Origin: Sipunculus nudus
Lineage: Eukaryota; Annelida; Sipuncula; Golfingiida; Sipunculidae
DNA length: 64,000 nucleotides
Reading direction: 5' to 3'
Assembly (NCBI GenBank): GCA_026874595.1
Contig: CM049306.1
Span: 54,590,019-54,654,018 of the forward strand
The notes under the pieces are model-generated. The model did no database searches, had not been told where the DNA came from, and worked only from the letters and a program-made list of their open reading frames with translations. The position numbers were made by a program, and so were the translations under genes. Positions 42,101-54,500 of the stretch are shown in pieces. How positions within the stretch are numbered: position 1 is the first letter of the stretch; each line of letters opens with the position of its first letter.

Positions 42101-42454
42101 ATACTGGACCACAGAAAATGTTCCAGATCGTGCCACAAGTGCCGCACCAGTGTTGCCCCCACCTCGTAAGAACAGCATTGGGGCGCAGGTTAACGGTGAC
42201 AGTCATGTTTTGTAATATGTTTGCTTTGATGTCCTAATGGTAGTTGCACTTGCTGTCTACTTACAGATGTTGGTTTAGCTGCTTTATGTCACTCACCAGA
42301 AGCAAATGTGACGTTGTCCTGTATCATTGCTGATATGACATGCTGGATTTAATAACTAATCATCATAATTTAATAAATGGAGCCATTTTGATCAGATTTC
42401 TACCTCATTCTTTTAAAATGAGACAAATTCTGAATGGCCCTATTCTGACAATGT

Positions 42455-42528
<74 letters not shown>

Positions 42529-45500
42529 TCCTTATTCTGTATTTAAATTTATTTTATGTGAAGACAAATGTGTATAGGGACAATTCAATTAAGAAGCCAC
42601 TTACCAACTCATTTCGGCTGCAGACGTCCATGCTAATATGCAACACACCCCTCTCTATTTTCCCTTGCCACTCAATCCATGCGTCACTTCACCCGTCCCA
42701 CTCTGGTTTCCACAGATACAAGTAGTCGCTTGTCGACTACCCGTATTCTATTTAAAGATAATGCCCCATAAATAATCCAGTCACATTCAAGGAAGACATT
42801 TGGCAGTCAGTATATTGACCAAAGTTTTTGCAAGTGTTATCTTGCAACTTGTGACCTTTCAATTTTATTTTTTTTTCAATGATATAAAACCACTTACCTT
42901 TAGTAACATGCTGTTTGTCAACATTGGAACATGTTGAGAAAAAAAGTTTATCATTTGTCACAGAGGCATTCAAAAACTTTGTTAGCCTGGAATTACCGAA
43001 AGTTCATTCACATATACTAGTTCATACACAGATCAAACCAGAAATCACATACAAGATCCATTCATAAGGCAGGTGAATAGCTGCCTTTAAGCAGTTAAGT
43101 TAATTACAGGCACACTAACCACATGTATTGTATCATATTTCTATCTAACATAAAAATTGAATTTCAAAATTTTGGTTATGCAAAATAAAAATAATTTCAT
43201 TTTTAGACATGAAAGAAACATGGTAGAGGAACAGGAAAAAAAAGTGGTTTGCTGTTACTGGGTGCTTAAAATTGTGAAACATTTAAAATTTTAAAAAATG
43301 TTTCATACAAAAATGAATGTGAATTAAATAAACACATATGCTATTAGATAGACCTCTGTACCAGGTTTAAAAAAATATATACATTATGGGGTCTTATATG
43401 CATTTGGAAAAGCTTTATGTTTTATTTTAAATTTAGGTGTTTTTGCCAGGTATGCTACCTTTAGCTGTTAAGTAAATTTCAGGCAAACTATTCACTTGCA
43501 TTGCTTTCACTCAATATGTGTAGACAACTCATGGTAACATAAGCAGTTTATGTCACTTGTCTTTGTTGACTAAAAGCTTGGTATTAACCTGAATCTGTAA
43601 TTATTGTTTGTCTGTCTTAGATCAATTAAAATATTTAGTTATACTTATATATAATACATTCTAACCTCTTTCATTCGCCAACTTTGGAACCGGGGAATTT
43701 TCTGGCGATAAGCAAGGGTGGCATTTGATCAGGAGGGGGGAGGGTGTCCAAATGGGATGAGCAGGGTAGTTTAAATTGGGCATTTATTAGCCAGCCATTA
43801 GAATATGCAAAATCAGTAATGCCCCGTTTTGCACCAAACTCTGGCTTTCTGGCACAGCAACTCATCCGTTACTTGGGTCTTTTGAGCGCAGGCATAGCAG
43901 AACCAGAGATACAACATCTATTCAACTCCGGCTCCTTGGCAAGTCTGGTGACCTTGCTAGCCCTCTCTATGTTGTCAGGCTGCCACTTGTCTTTCTGGGC
44001 CAGAATGTCACCAATGGTCTGCCGCTTGACCTCGTACCCCCAGAGCGCTGAGAAATGGCTTGGAATATCTTGTTGACTCTTCCTGGGATGGAACTTGGCA
44101 AATTTGACGATCTCACTCTTGTTGACGGGCCCGAGAACGGTGTGCTTGCGTTTTCTTGAAGCCATTGTAACATAACTACCCTGCTACGTTATTACCTGCT
44201 TATATACCTTACCGAAATGTTCATACAAGCAGGAGATTAGAACAAAACAATTCACTGAAATCTTTCATTGATAAAAACTTAAAACAATCCTCATTATTGT
44301 TGCAAACTGTAAACAAAAATTGAATTAACAGTCTTTGAACCCCCATGCAACCGTTAATTGCTTCAAACTACTCATGTGGTTTACCTCATTAAATGACACT
44401 TACCTAAACAACTCTAGGTGTGAACTCAACTCTAGTTACTCGGCTGACTACTTCTGTACCCAAGCAACTCAAGAGTGTCAAGTCATCAATTAATTAGTGG
44501 CACCGGGTACTTGATCCTAGGCAGTGAGGCGTGACATGTTTTAAACAGAGACGTGGCCAGGTCAGCTGAGCCCGAGCGATAACACACCGGCTTCATGAAA
44601 TATTCCCGACTTGTCTTAAGTTGGAATCAGAAACGATCAAGGGAATGTGGCACATTGGGGTAAAAAACACCTGGCGGATGGCGGATAGCGAGGCTGGCAA
44701 ATGAACGAGCTAAAGAAGTAGTAAGGAAATCAGGACTTTGTCATTTGTAGGCGGTAGACGAGGTTGGCGAATAAAGGGGCGATTGAAAGTGGTTAAAGTG
44801 TGGTTAAGTTGTCAGGTTAAGCTGACCCAACAGTGCACTGACTTGTCAAATTCTGAGGATTGAGCTCCAAGGCTTCTTAGTGCATTGGACTCATAATGTT
44901 TACAAAGAAAAGTCTGAGTAAGTTACCTTGTGGAACATTACAAAGTACTTAAAGATTTCCAATAAATGTCAGATATACGATTAAAAAAATCAAAATTTAT
45001 GACTGTAGCAAATGTCAGAGTAGGTTTAACTTATTGCATTAACACAATGTTTAGATTACTATATTTCAACTTGAAAGTATTGAAATGTATGTAAATTAAG
45101 ATAGCACTACCTGTATATATAAAAAACTCTTGACCAGGGATTTTCTTATAGCAGTATGAAGAAGGATGATGCCAGCCATATCCAGTCCTATATATGTGTG
45201 TCATGTTAATTCACGTCTATCACTGATTCTCAGGGAAAAGGGTTACACCTCTACCACAGCCGCCACAGCCAGTAAACGACTTCCAAGAGGACACATACTA
45301 CGAGCCTGAAGAGGAAGCAAAACCACCACCCCGCATCCACCAATCACAGCCAAGGACACTTCCAGTTCCAGGTAAGTGCACGAGGAAGTGTTATAATTAA
45401 GTTAATAAAGCAAATACCTATACATTGAGAGGAATGAGATAAGACTTGTGCATTTTGGAAGGACATAACGTAGTGTAGCAAGGTAGGGCAAAGCCTAGAA

Positions 45501-48500
45501 GAGCAGAGCATAACAGCTAGAGCCTAGACTGACAAAATAGGATGAAGCCTTGTGGAACAGAGAGGGATGAAGCCTAGTAGAGCAAAGTTGGACAAAGCCT
45601 TGGGAGAAGGGCAGGACAATTATGCCTAGTAAGGCAGAGAAAGACAAAGCCTAGTGGAAAAAGTAGGACAAAGCCTAATGGAGTAGAGTAAGAGAAAGCC
45701 TTGTGGAACAGATTAGGACAAAGCCTTTTGGAGCAGAGAAGGACAAAGCCTAATGGGAGAGAGTAAGACCAAGCCTAGCAGAGGAGTGTAAGACAAAGCC
45801 TAGTGAAGCAGAGTAGGGCAAAGCCTTATGGAATGGTGTAATACAAAGTCTAGTTGGGGAGAGTGAGACAAAGCCTAGTAGAACAGATTAAGACAAAGCC
45901 TTGTGGAACAGAGTAAGACAAATCCTAGTGGAACAGAGTAAGACAAAGCCTATCAGAGGAGAGTATGACAAAGCCTAGTGGAGCAGAGAAAGAAAAGGCT
46001 AGTGGAACAAAGTAGGACAAAGCCTAGCAGAGAAGAGTCAGACAAAGCCTAGTGGAGCAGAGTAAGACAATGCCTAGAGAAACAGAGTAAAAGCCTAGTG
46101 GAGTAGAACAAGACAAAGCCTAGCAGAACAGAGTAGAACAAATCCTTATGGAATAGAGTAAGAAAAAGCCTAGTGGAACAGAGTATGAAAAAGCCTAAAG
46201 GAGCAGAGTAAGACAAAGCCTAGTGGAACAAAGTAAGACAAATCCTTGTGGAACAGAGTAGGACAAATACTTAGGAACAGATTAAGAAAAATCCTATTGG
46301 AGTAGAGTAAGAAAAATCCCAGTGGAACAGAGTAGGACAAAGCCTAGTGGAACAGAGGAGGACAAAGCCAAGTGGAACAGAGTAGGAAAAAGCCTAGTGG
46401 AGTAGAGTAAGACAAAGCCTGGTGTAACAAAGTAGGTTGAAGCCTAGTGGAACAGAGTAGGAAAAAGCCTAGTGGAGCAGAGTAAGAAAATGCCTAGTGG
46501 AATATAGAAGGAGAAAGCCTAGTGGAACAGAGTAGGATGAAGCCTAGTGGAACAGAGTAGGATGAAGCCCAGTGGAACAGAGTAGGACAAAGCCTAGCGG
46601 AACAGAGTAGGACAAAGCCTAGTGAAACAGAGTAGGACAAAGCCTAGCAGAATGAGTAGGATGAAGCCTAGTGGAACAGAGTAGGAAAAAGCCTAGTGGA
46701 GCAGAGTTAGAAAAAGCCTAGTTGAACAGAGAAGGAGAAAGCCTAGTGGAACAGAGTAGGACAAAGCCTAGTGGAACAGAGTAGGATGAAGCCTAGTGGA
46801 ACAGAGTAGGATGAAGCCTAGTGAAGCAGAGTAAGAAAAAGCTTAGTGGAACAGAGCAGGACAAAGCCTAGTGGAGCAGAGTAGGATGAAGCATAGTGGA
46901 GCAGAGTAGGAAAAAGCATAGTGGAACAGAGGAGGAAAAAGCCTAGTGAAACAGAGTAAGACAAAGCCTAGTGGAACAGAGTAGGATGAAGCCTACTGGA
47001 GCAGAGAAGGACAAAGCCTAATGGGAGAGAGTAAGACCAAGCCTAGCAGAGGAGTGTAAGACAAAGCCTAGTGAAGCAGAGTAGGGCAAAGCCTTATGGA
47101 ATGGTGTAATACAAAGCCTATTGGAGGAGAGTGAGACAAAGCCTAGTAGAACAGAGTAAGACAAAGCCTTGTGGAACAGAGTAAGACAAATCCTAGTGGA
47201 ACAGAGTAAGACAAAGCCTATCAGAGGAGAGTATGACAAAGCCTAGTGGAGCAGAGAAGGAAAAGGCTAGTGGAACAAAGTAGGACAAAGCCTAGCAGAG
47301 AAGAGTCAGACAAAGCCTAGTGGAGCAGAGTAAGACAATGTCTAGAGAAACAGAGTAAAAGCCTAGTGGAGTAGAACAAGACAAAGCCTAGCAGAACAGA
47401 GTAGAACAAATCCTTATGGAATGAGTAAGAAAAAGCCTAGAGGAACAGAGTATGAAAAAGCCTAAAGGAGCAGAGTAAGACAAAGCCTAGTGGAACAAAG
47501 TAAGACAAATCCTTGTGGAACAGAGTAGGACAAATACTTAGGAACAGAGTAAGAAAAATCCTATTGGAGTAGAGTAAGAAAAATCCCAGTGGAACAGAGT
47601 AGGACAAAGCCTAGTGGAACAGAGGAGGACAAAGCCAAGTGGAACAGAGTAGGACAAAGCCTAGTGGAGTAGAGTAAGACAAAGCCTGGTGTAACAAAGT
47701 AGGTTGAAGCCTAGTGGAACAGAGTAGGAAAAAGCCTAGTGGAGCAGAGTAAGAAAATGCCTAGTGGAATATAGAAGGAGAAAGCCTAGTGGAACAGAGT
47801 AGGATGAAGCCTAGTGGAACAGAGTAGGATGAAGCCCAGTGGAACAGAGTAGGACAAAGCCTAGCGGAACAGAGTAGGACAAAGCCTAGAGAAACAGAGT
47901 AGGACAAAGCCTAGCAGAACAGAGTAGGATGAAGCCTAGTGGAACAGAGTAGGAAAAAGCCTAGTGGAGCAGAGTAAGAAAAAGCCTAGTTGAACAGAGA
48001 AGGAGAAAGCCTAGTGGAACAGAGTAGGACAAAGCCTAGTGGAACAGAGTAGGATGAAGCCTAGTGGAACAGAGTAGGATGAAGCCTAGTGAAGCAGAGT
48101 AAGAAAAAGCCTAGTGGAACAGAGTAGGACAAAGCCTAGTGGAGCAGAGTAGGATGAAGCATAGTGGAGCAGAGTAGGAAAAAGCATAGTGGAACAGAGG
48201 AGGAAAAAGCCTAGTGAAACAGAGTAAGACAAAGCCTAGTGGAACAGAGTAGGATGAAGCCTACTGGAGCAGAGGAGGAAAAAGCCTAGTGGAACAGAGT
48301 ATGATGAAGCCTAGTGAAACAGAGTAGGAAGAAGCCTAGTGGAACAGAGTAGGACAAAGCCTAGCAGTTAAGCAGAGTGAAGGACAGTGTTGCACGTAAG
48401 GACCAAGTTTGGTGGTTGGACCATGACTGCTCAAGTGCATTGGTCAAGGCCAGTATCCTCCAAAAACTCCATTTAGGCAGATCACTTTATAAATTTATAT

Positions 48501-51500
48501 GTTCTCTTATCACCTGCCTCCAATCACAAATATAGATGTATTATATACTTTACAGGTCCAGGTAAAGCTGTGCAAGCATCAGGTATTCCTATTGATCCCA
48601 TGGCGATCAGAAATGCACAAAACAAATTACGGACTGCAATTCCTGCATTTCCTGAGCCAAAGAAGAAAGAAACTACCACAACAAGTGAAGCTCCATCTGG
48701 ACCAATAAGTGTCAGTGACCGCATAAAAATGTTTAACACAGGGAAGGCACCTGCAGTGAAAACACCGGCACCAGCACAGCCAAACAAAACAGGTAGGACA
48801 TCATATCTGTTTGTGTTATCCAGAGCTTGCATGACCAGTGGTTATGAAAAGAATATATATACTGATAGGAATAGTTATTGTCATCAGTTTCTCTGGCAAT
48901 TTAGAATTGATAAAAAAAATTTAAAAAAAACGTCTTCATAAGGTGGTTCATAACCTATTAGACGACTGTCTGTAGAATTTAACTAAACAACCCTGCCTGG
49001 GAGAAAATGATCTTTGGTTGATTTATGGTTAATAATACATTGTCTTGGTGAAAATATAAAGGTAATATTCATACAGATGAATTATTTTATTTGTCAATAT
49101 AATCAGATTTATCCATCATTATTTTAATTTTTTATCGAGGTAATTTAAGTTACCTATTTGATATCCACAAAGCATATTTCCACAAATAATTTAATGTTTT
49201 GACAGCCACACCCCAGCCAGCTGGCTCAGCACACACACCAGCACCCCCGCGAGCAACCAGCCCATCATTGAAGCCTCTTCCTCCTCCTGTCAACAGTATA
49301 CCAACCAATACCAGCAAGGGTAAGTTACTTATTATACCCTCCCAGCAATGGTAAGTTCTTATAATACCTGCCCAGCAATGGTAAGTCACTTATAATACCC
49401 TTCCAGCAAGAGTAAGTTCTTATAATACCCTCCAAGCAATGGTAAGTTACTTATAATACCCTCCCAGCAAGGGTAAGTTACTTATAATACCCTCCCAGCA
49501 AGGGTAAGTTACTTATAATACCCTCCCAGCAAGGGTAAGTAACTTATAATACCCTTCCAGCAAGGGTAAGTAATATAATACTCTTACAAGGGTAGGTTAA
49601 TAATCACAGTGTTATTTATTATACTTTTTAAATCAGATCCAATTTACACATTCTGGTGTAGGCTTTCATAGTGAGTAATTCTAAACAAATGCTTGAAATT
49701 GCAGACTTGTTTCTTTCATACAGTGTATGCATGTGCTTTATTTCAGGGCCAGTTAGTCCGTCTCCATTGAAAAGTCCTGTTGTGTCAGCTCCCCATGTTG
49801 GCAACTCAATGAACCAAGATGATGTAAGTGTATTTTTTTATTGAGCTAAAATGAAGAATGTAAATAGAAGAAAAAATTAAGATACAAGAATAATCTGTGA
49901 ATTCCAAAAAATATATAGTAAAAGGGAATAATTTGTGAAGATATAACCTTTCAGAAGATACCATATTGAACAGGAGCATATAGTGAAGACCACAAAATAT
50001 TTCAGTTAATTAGGAATAAATTGTGAAGGCCATAGAAGATCATCCTATATCCAAGAGATACTCGGGTACATATGACCATTTGTTTAGAAGATAACATCTG
50101 AATCATTTGCTGCAGTTGTCCAGCATGTACACATAACATTAAGTCAATAATATTGTTTATAAAAGTGGTTTATATAGGTAAGGGACTGTTGCCCTCTTCA
50201 TAGCATTAAGTGGGAGCATTTGACTTGGGGCGCAATTTTGAGCAGGATCTGAAATGTTAACAGAGGCAGTTGGGAGGGGGGGGGGGGTGGTGGGGAGTGG
50301 GGTTAGGGGATTGTTTTGGCCATGATTAACCCATTTTCCACAGTCATCAATTGCTCTGATATAGTTTTTAGTGATGTAAATAATTATTTCAGGTTAGATA
50401 AACCAGTGCCAGTGCTTTGGATTTTTAAGTACCTTCCTGACATAATGATTGTCTTTAATGCTGTAACTGATTAGTTCCATTTCCTTGTTTCAGGGTTTGT
50501 ATCAGTACAGATGGTATTTCAGTAATATAGACAGGAATGTCACAGAGGATAAACTCCGACAACTTGGCACTGTGAGTATCACCAGTCCTGACAGTATTTG
50601 ATCAGACATATTAAAGGAGCATATTACAGAGCTTAGTCAGGGAAATGTGCTAATATTGGACGACTAAATATACAATGTATAAATCACCAGTTTTCTGACA
50701 TGCTGCTTCACCAGGTGTATACACATCGGGACCTGGACCGCAAGATGGCGTATGTATCTGTCACCTACTGAAATGTAAACATCTGTCAAGACACAACCCC
50801 AGGAATCATAGAAATGTCATCTTTCTCGAATACTAGGCCACTGTTCAATCTAATTTTTGTCATGCATTCGCACTATACCTCAGGAACCAATTTTGATAAC
50901 TATAAATCCATAAGAAATTACGTAATTGCCCTAATATTAAGCATTGTAACTGGAGTGTGGGCCAGCTGTTAATGCTAGTGCTTTGCAGCTCTTGGCTGGG
51001 AAAAACTTTATTTTTTTCTGTTCATCAGGCACAGTTCTCTTTAAGCCTTTGTGTATTCCTTAGTCATTCACCAAATAGTTTTGTCATTTTAATTTTTTGT
51101 ATTTAACTCAAGGGTCTTGTTTGATATTCAGAATTCCAGTGATAAAGTGAACTATCAGATGTGAAATTGTTTTGAATATGTCAGTTGTCACTTGACATTA
51201 CAACTCAAATGTAAAGACAGCAAGTGTTCCCATGGTTCGAATGGCTTCATCCTCTGGATTTCTGCTGTTGTCATAAATGATAAAAGAAAGCTAAAAAATC
51301 AGCTATTTTTCATCTCTGTCATCTCATGGACAAATTTTCAGGCTTGATATAAAAATTGTCCAGAAAATCCTTGACATTGTCAACAATTTTTGCAGCTGTT
51401 TTTTTCTGCCAGATTAAAAAAAAAATCTAGTAGCATCCTTACATCTTCCAATCTCACTGATATGGTGGATTGGAGGCCAGCTTATATATGTACAGTCCCA

Positions 51501-54500
51501 TTATAATGGGGCCCATTAAAACAGAAAACTCATGTTAGAGAAAAAAAATACAGATCAAAGATGTTGTTTATTTACAAAAATATTTGTTACTACAGAAAAT
51601 TCAAGTTCCAGACCCAGAACATCCTTTCCTGCACAAATACAGTAGAACCCCACAATTACGACCACCCTGGGGACTGAGCAAAGTGGTCGTAATTTGGGGG
51701 TGGTTGTATTTGTGAAACTTACCGTGGTTGCATATAACACGCTGATATTTAATGTGTATCAGAGTTTATCTATTGCATATCTTTAATGTGAATTATAACA
51801 AAATATTTAACTTAGTGGAGGACCCTTATTTTGAATGTTTTTTGTGTGTAGCTGAACATATTTATTCATGATAAAAATTAATATACATGTACACATACGT
51901 AGTGACTGATGATTAACAAATAATAACACTAAGGCAATACGATTACAACCTACTGAATGCATATTGAACATAATACGTGGCTGTCATATATTTAGCCTTC
52001 GGCTTGAGTATAAATTCGTGCACTTGAGTTTTCCCGACGCTAAACTGCTGAGCCATTTGGTGCTGACTGCGAGTGGTGTTGACGCCTTGATTAACGCCAC
52101 TTTATCCTTCAAGGAGAGCTCTTTCAGAGGCATAGTTGCCTAACAGCAAGCAATTCAAATGCAAAATTAACCAGTAGAGAAATAAACTGACAACAATCTA
52201 TCAGAAAAGGCAAGTTAATGTGAGGGATTTTCCCCCCATGCAAGCTTTATTTATACATTTTACTGAATGCTCAATACTCAGTGTCAGTAAGGTATGAACA
52301 CATTTGGGATTAACTAGAGGGTTAATTTTACCAATGAGGATCGAACAATATGTGATGAGTTGAAATATTAAGCCGCAACCCCACACTTAGGGTAGCAGTA
52401 ATACAGGTGATCACTGAGGGGCAATTAGCAACTAACCCCAGGTCAGACCGGCTCATTAAGTAAGCAGGTCGATGGTTCTTTGATCTATAACCTACACCTC
52501 AACGAGTCTCAGTGAAGACACCCAGTCGGAAGATATGCGGGACCAGATTAACACTCAGGTTAAGAAACCTTGTTACCCGCTTTGATCTTTTGTTAAGGCG
52601 CCTGTGACAAGACGCAGCCATTGACTCGTGACAAATGTTGTTTCAGTACTTCTCGGCGGTGGTCGCATTAGCGGGGTCGCATTAGCGCTGGGGCCAGGAA
52701 ATCTGATCGTAATTCTGAATTCAGGGGTGGTCGTAATTGTGAGTCATTTTTTAACATAAATAAACTAAAAAAAATCGGGACCAAGCAAAATGGTCATAAT
52801 TGTGGGGTGGTCGCAATTGTGGGGTGGTCCCAAGGCGGGGTTCCACTGTACCTGATTTACTATGATAACAGACTTGATACAACAAAAATATTAAGACTGA
52901 TCTGGGCACTCATGGCATGGTATCATAGCTGCAATGTTGGAATGAACAGGTGTTCACACCTTGTTGCAGAATCCACAGCTGTGATACAATCACAGATGTG
53001 GGAATGACGTGTACAATTAGGCCTTGTAATGGTAAAATGGTAGATGGCACCAAAAAACTTCTTAAAAGTATAATATATATTATACATATATATATGTTGA
53101 GGGAAGAATGATATTTTGGGAGGATCCAGAATCTTCCTGGGAAGAATGAGAATCAAGAGATCATATGAAATAATTCTTGTTTTCCTGGGAAGAATGAGAA
53201 TTTTCAATTTTCCCATGAAGAATTGGAATTCTCATTCTTCTAGGATGATCCCTGGAACAATGAAAATTCCAATTCTTACAGGGCAGATTCTGGATCTTTC
53301 TAACTTCTCATTCTTTCCTTGACATAAATATTTCTATTTACACATATGAATTGTGAGAACTCTAATTGCTATAATCATTCCAGGATGGTGCTTTCATGGT
53401 CCGGAAAAGCCAAGCTGGTGACTCACTAAATCCATATAGCCTTTCACTATGGTACAAGCAAAGGATGTGGAATTTCCGGATTGGCATAAGGAAAAACAAA
53501 CGGTTTGCAATAGGAACAGAACAGCCAGGAGAAAAGGTGAGTCATTTAGTGGAGGATTTTATAAGACTAGACTAAAACCATTTACATTCAGTTCTGTAAA
53601 AGTTCCATCTTTACCATCCCTCTGTGTAGTTAAAGTCAAGATAAGACTATTGTGAACTGATTTTATATGACATCACATGACATCAGTACAATGATTAGTG
53701 TGTGTGTGTGAGTTGGGGGGGGGGGGGTCAGGTTATACATGCAAACTGTTGAAATTGGAATAAGGAGTTAAGATCATAAATAAACCTATCTAATATAGCT
53801 CATGATGCAAGAAAACCATTTACCTCGTTCCTTACGGGAGTTATGTTATTGTTAAATGATCAGATCTTAGCAGCCCCTTGCTTCTTAAGTGCCAAAATGA
53901 TAAAAATGGCAGATTGTTTAGACAGAATAGACCATGTGTACCACTCATGAAAATACAGTAAATATGAATTAACAAAATCCCGTCACAGAGCCAATGCCTG
54001 GCAGCTACAATTAGAGCTCAGCTTCAAGCACACAAAGGAAGGCCGACAAAATGTCTTGTTGAACCCATTCTTACTCCTAATTGAGACTTGAGTAAAAAAA
54101 AAAGATTTCACTAATTGTAATATAATATGTGATCATGATCAAATCAGTATATGGGTGATTATTCAGTATATTATACTTGTATAATTGCATATTATTAGTA
54201 TAAAATCTTGTAAATTACATAGAAAATGACTTTCTATCTTTAAACATTCAACTGTGTTTCATATGCACTCTTGCTTTTATGTATATAATGACAGACCTAG
54301 AAATCTTTCTTGTATTGTTTTACATTTTCTACAGATTATGAATAATAAGCGACACATTCCATTACTTTTTTATGATAATCTACAATTATGATATAATTTA
54401 ATTTGTATAATAAATTGCCATATATTATGAAATTATTAATTGTTCTTGTCATATTGCATATGTCAATGTATTTGTACAGGGTCTACCACGAGCCATAATA

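Noticed and set aside
47018-47239. Minus-strand frame encoding a Leu/Cys/Ser-rich repeat protein
   Set aside because: It is a translation of the 25-bp minisatellite; the period is not a multiple of three, so the frame persists only by chance.
50716-50755. Possible small exon in the intron between SH2 exons
   Set aside because: Exons 14 and 15 join directly to a continuous SH2 sequence; an insert here would break the domain.
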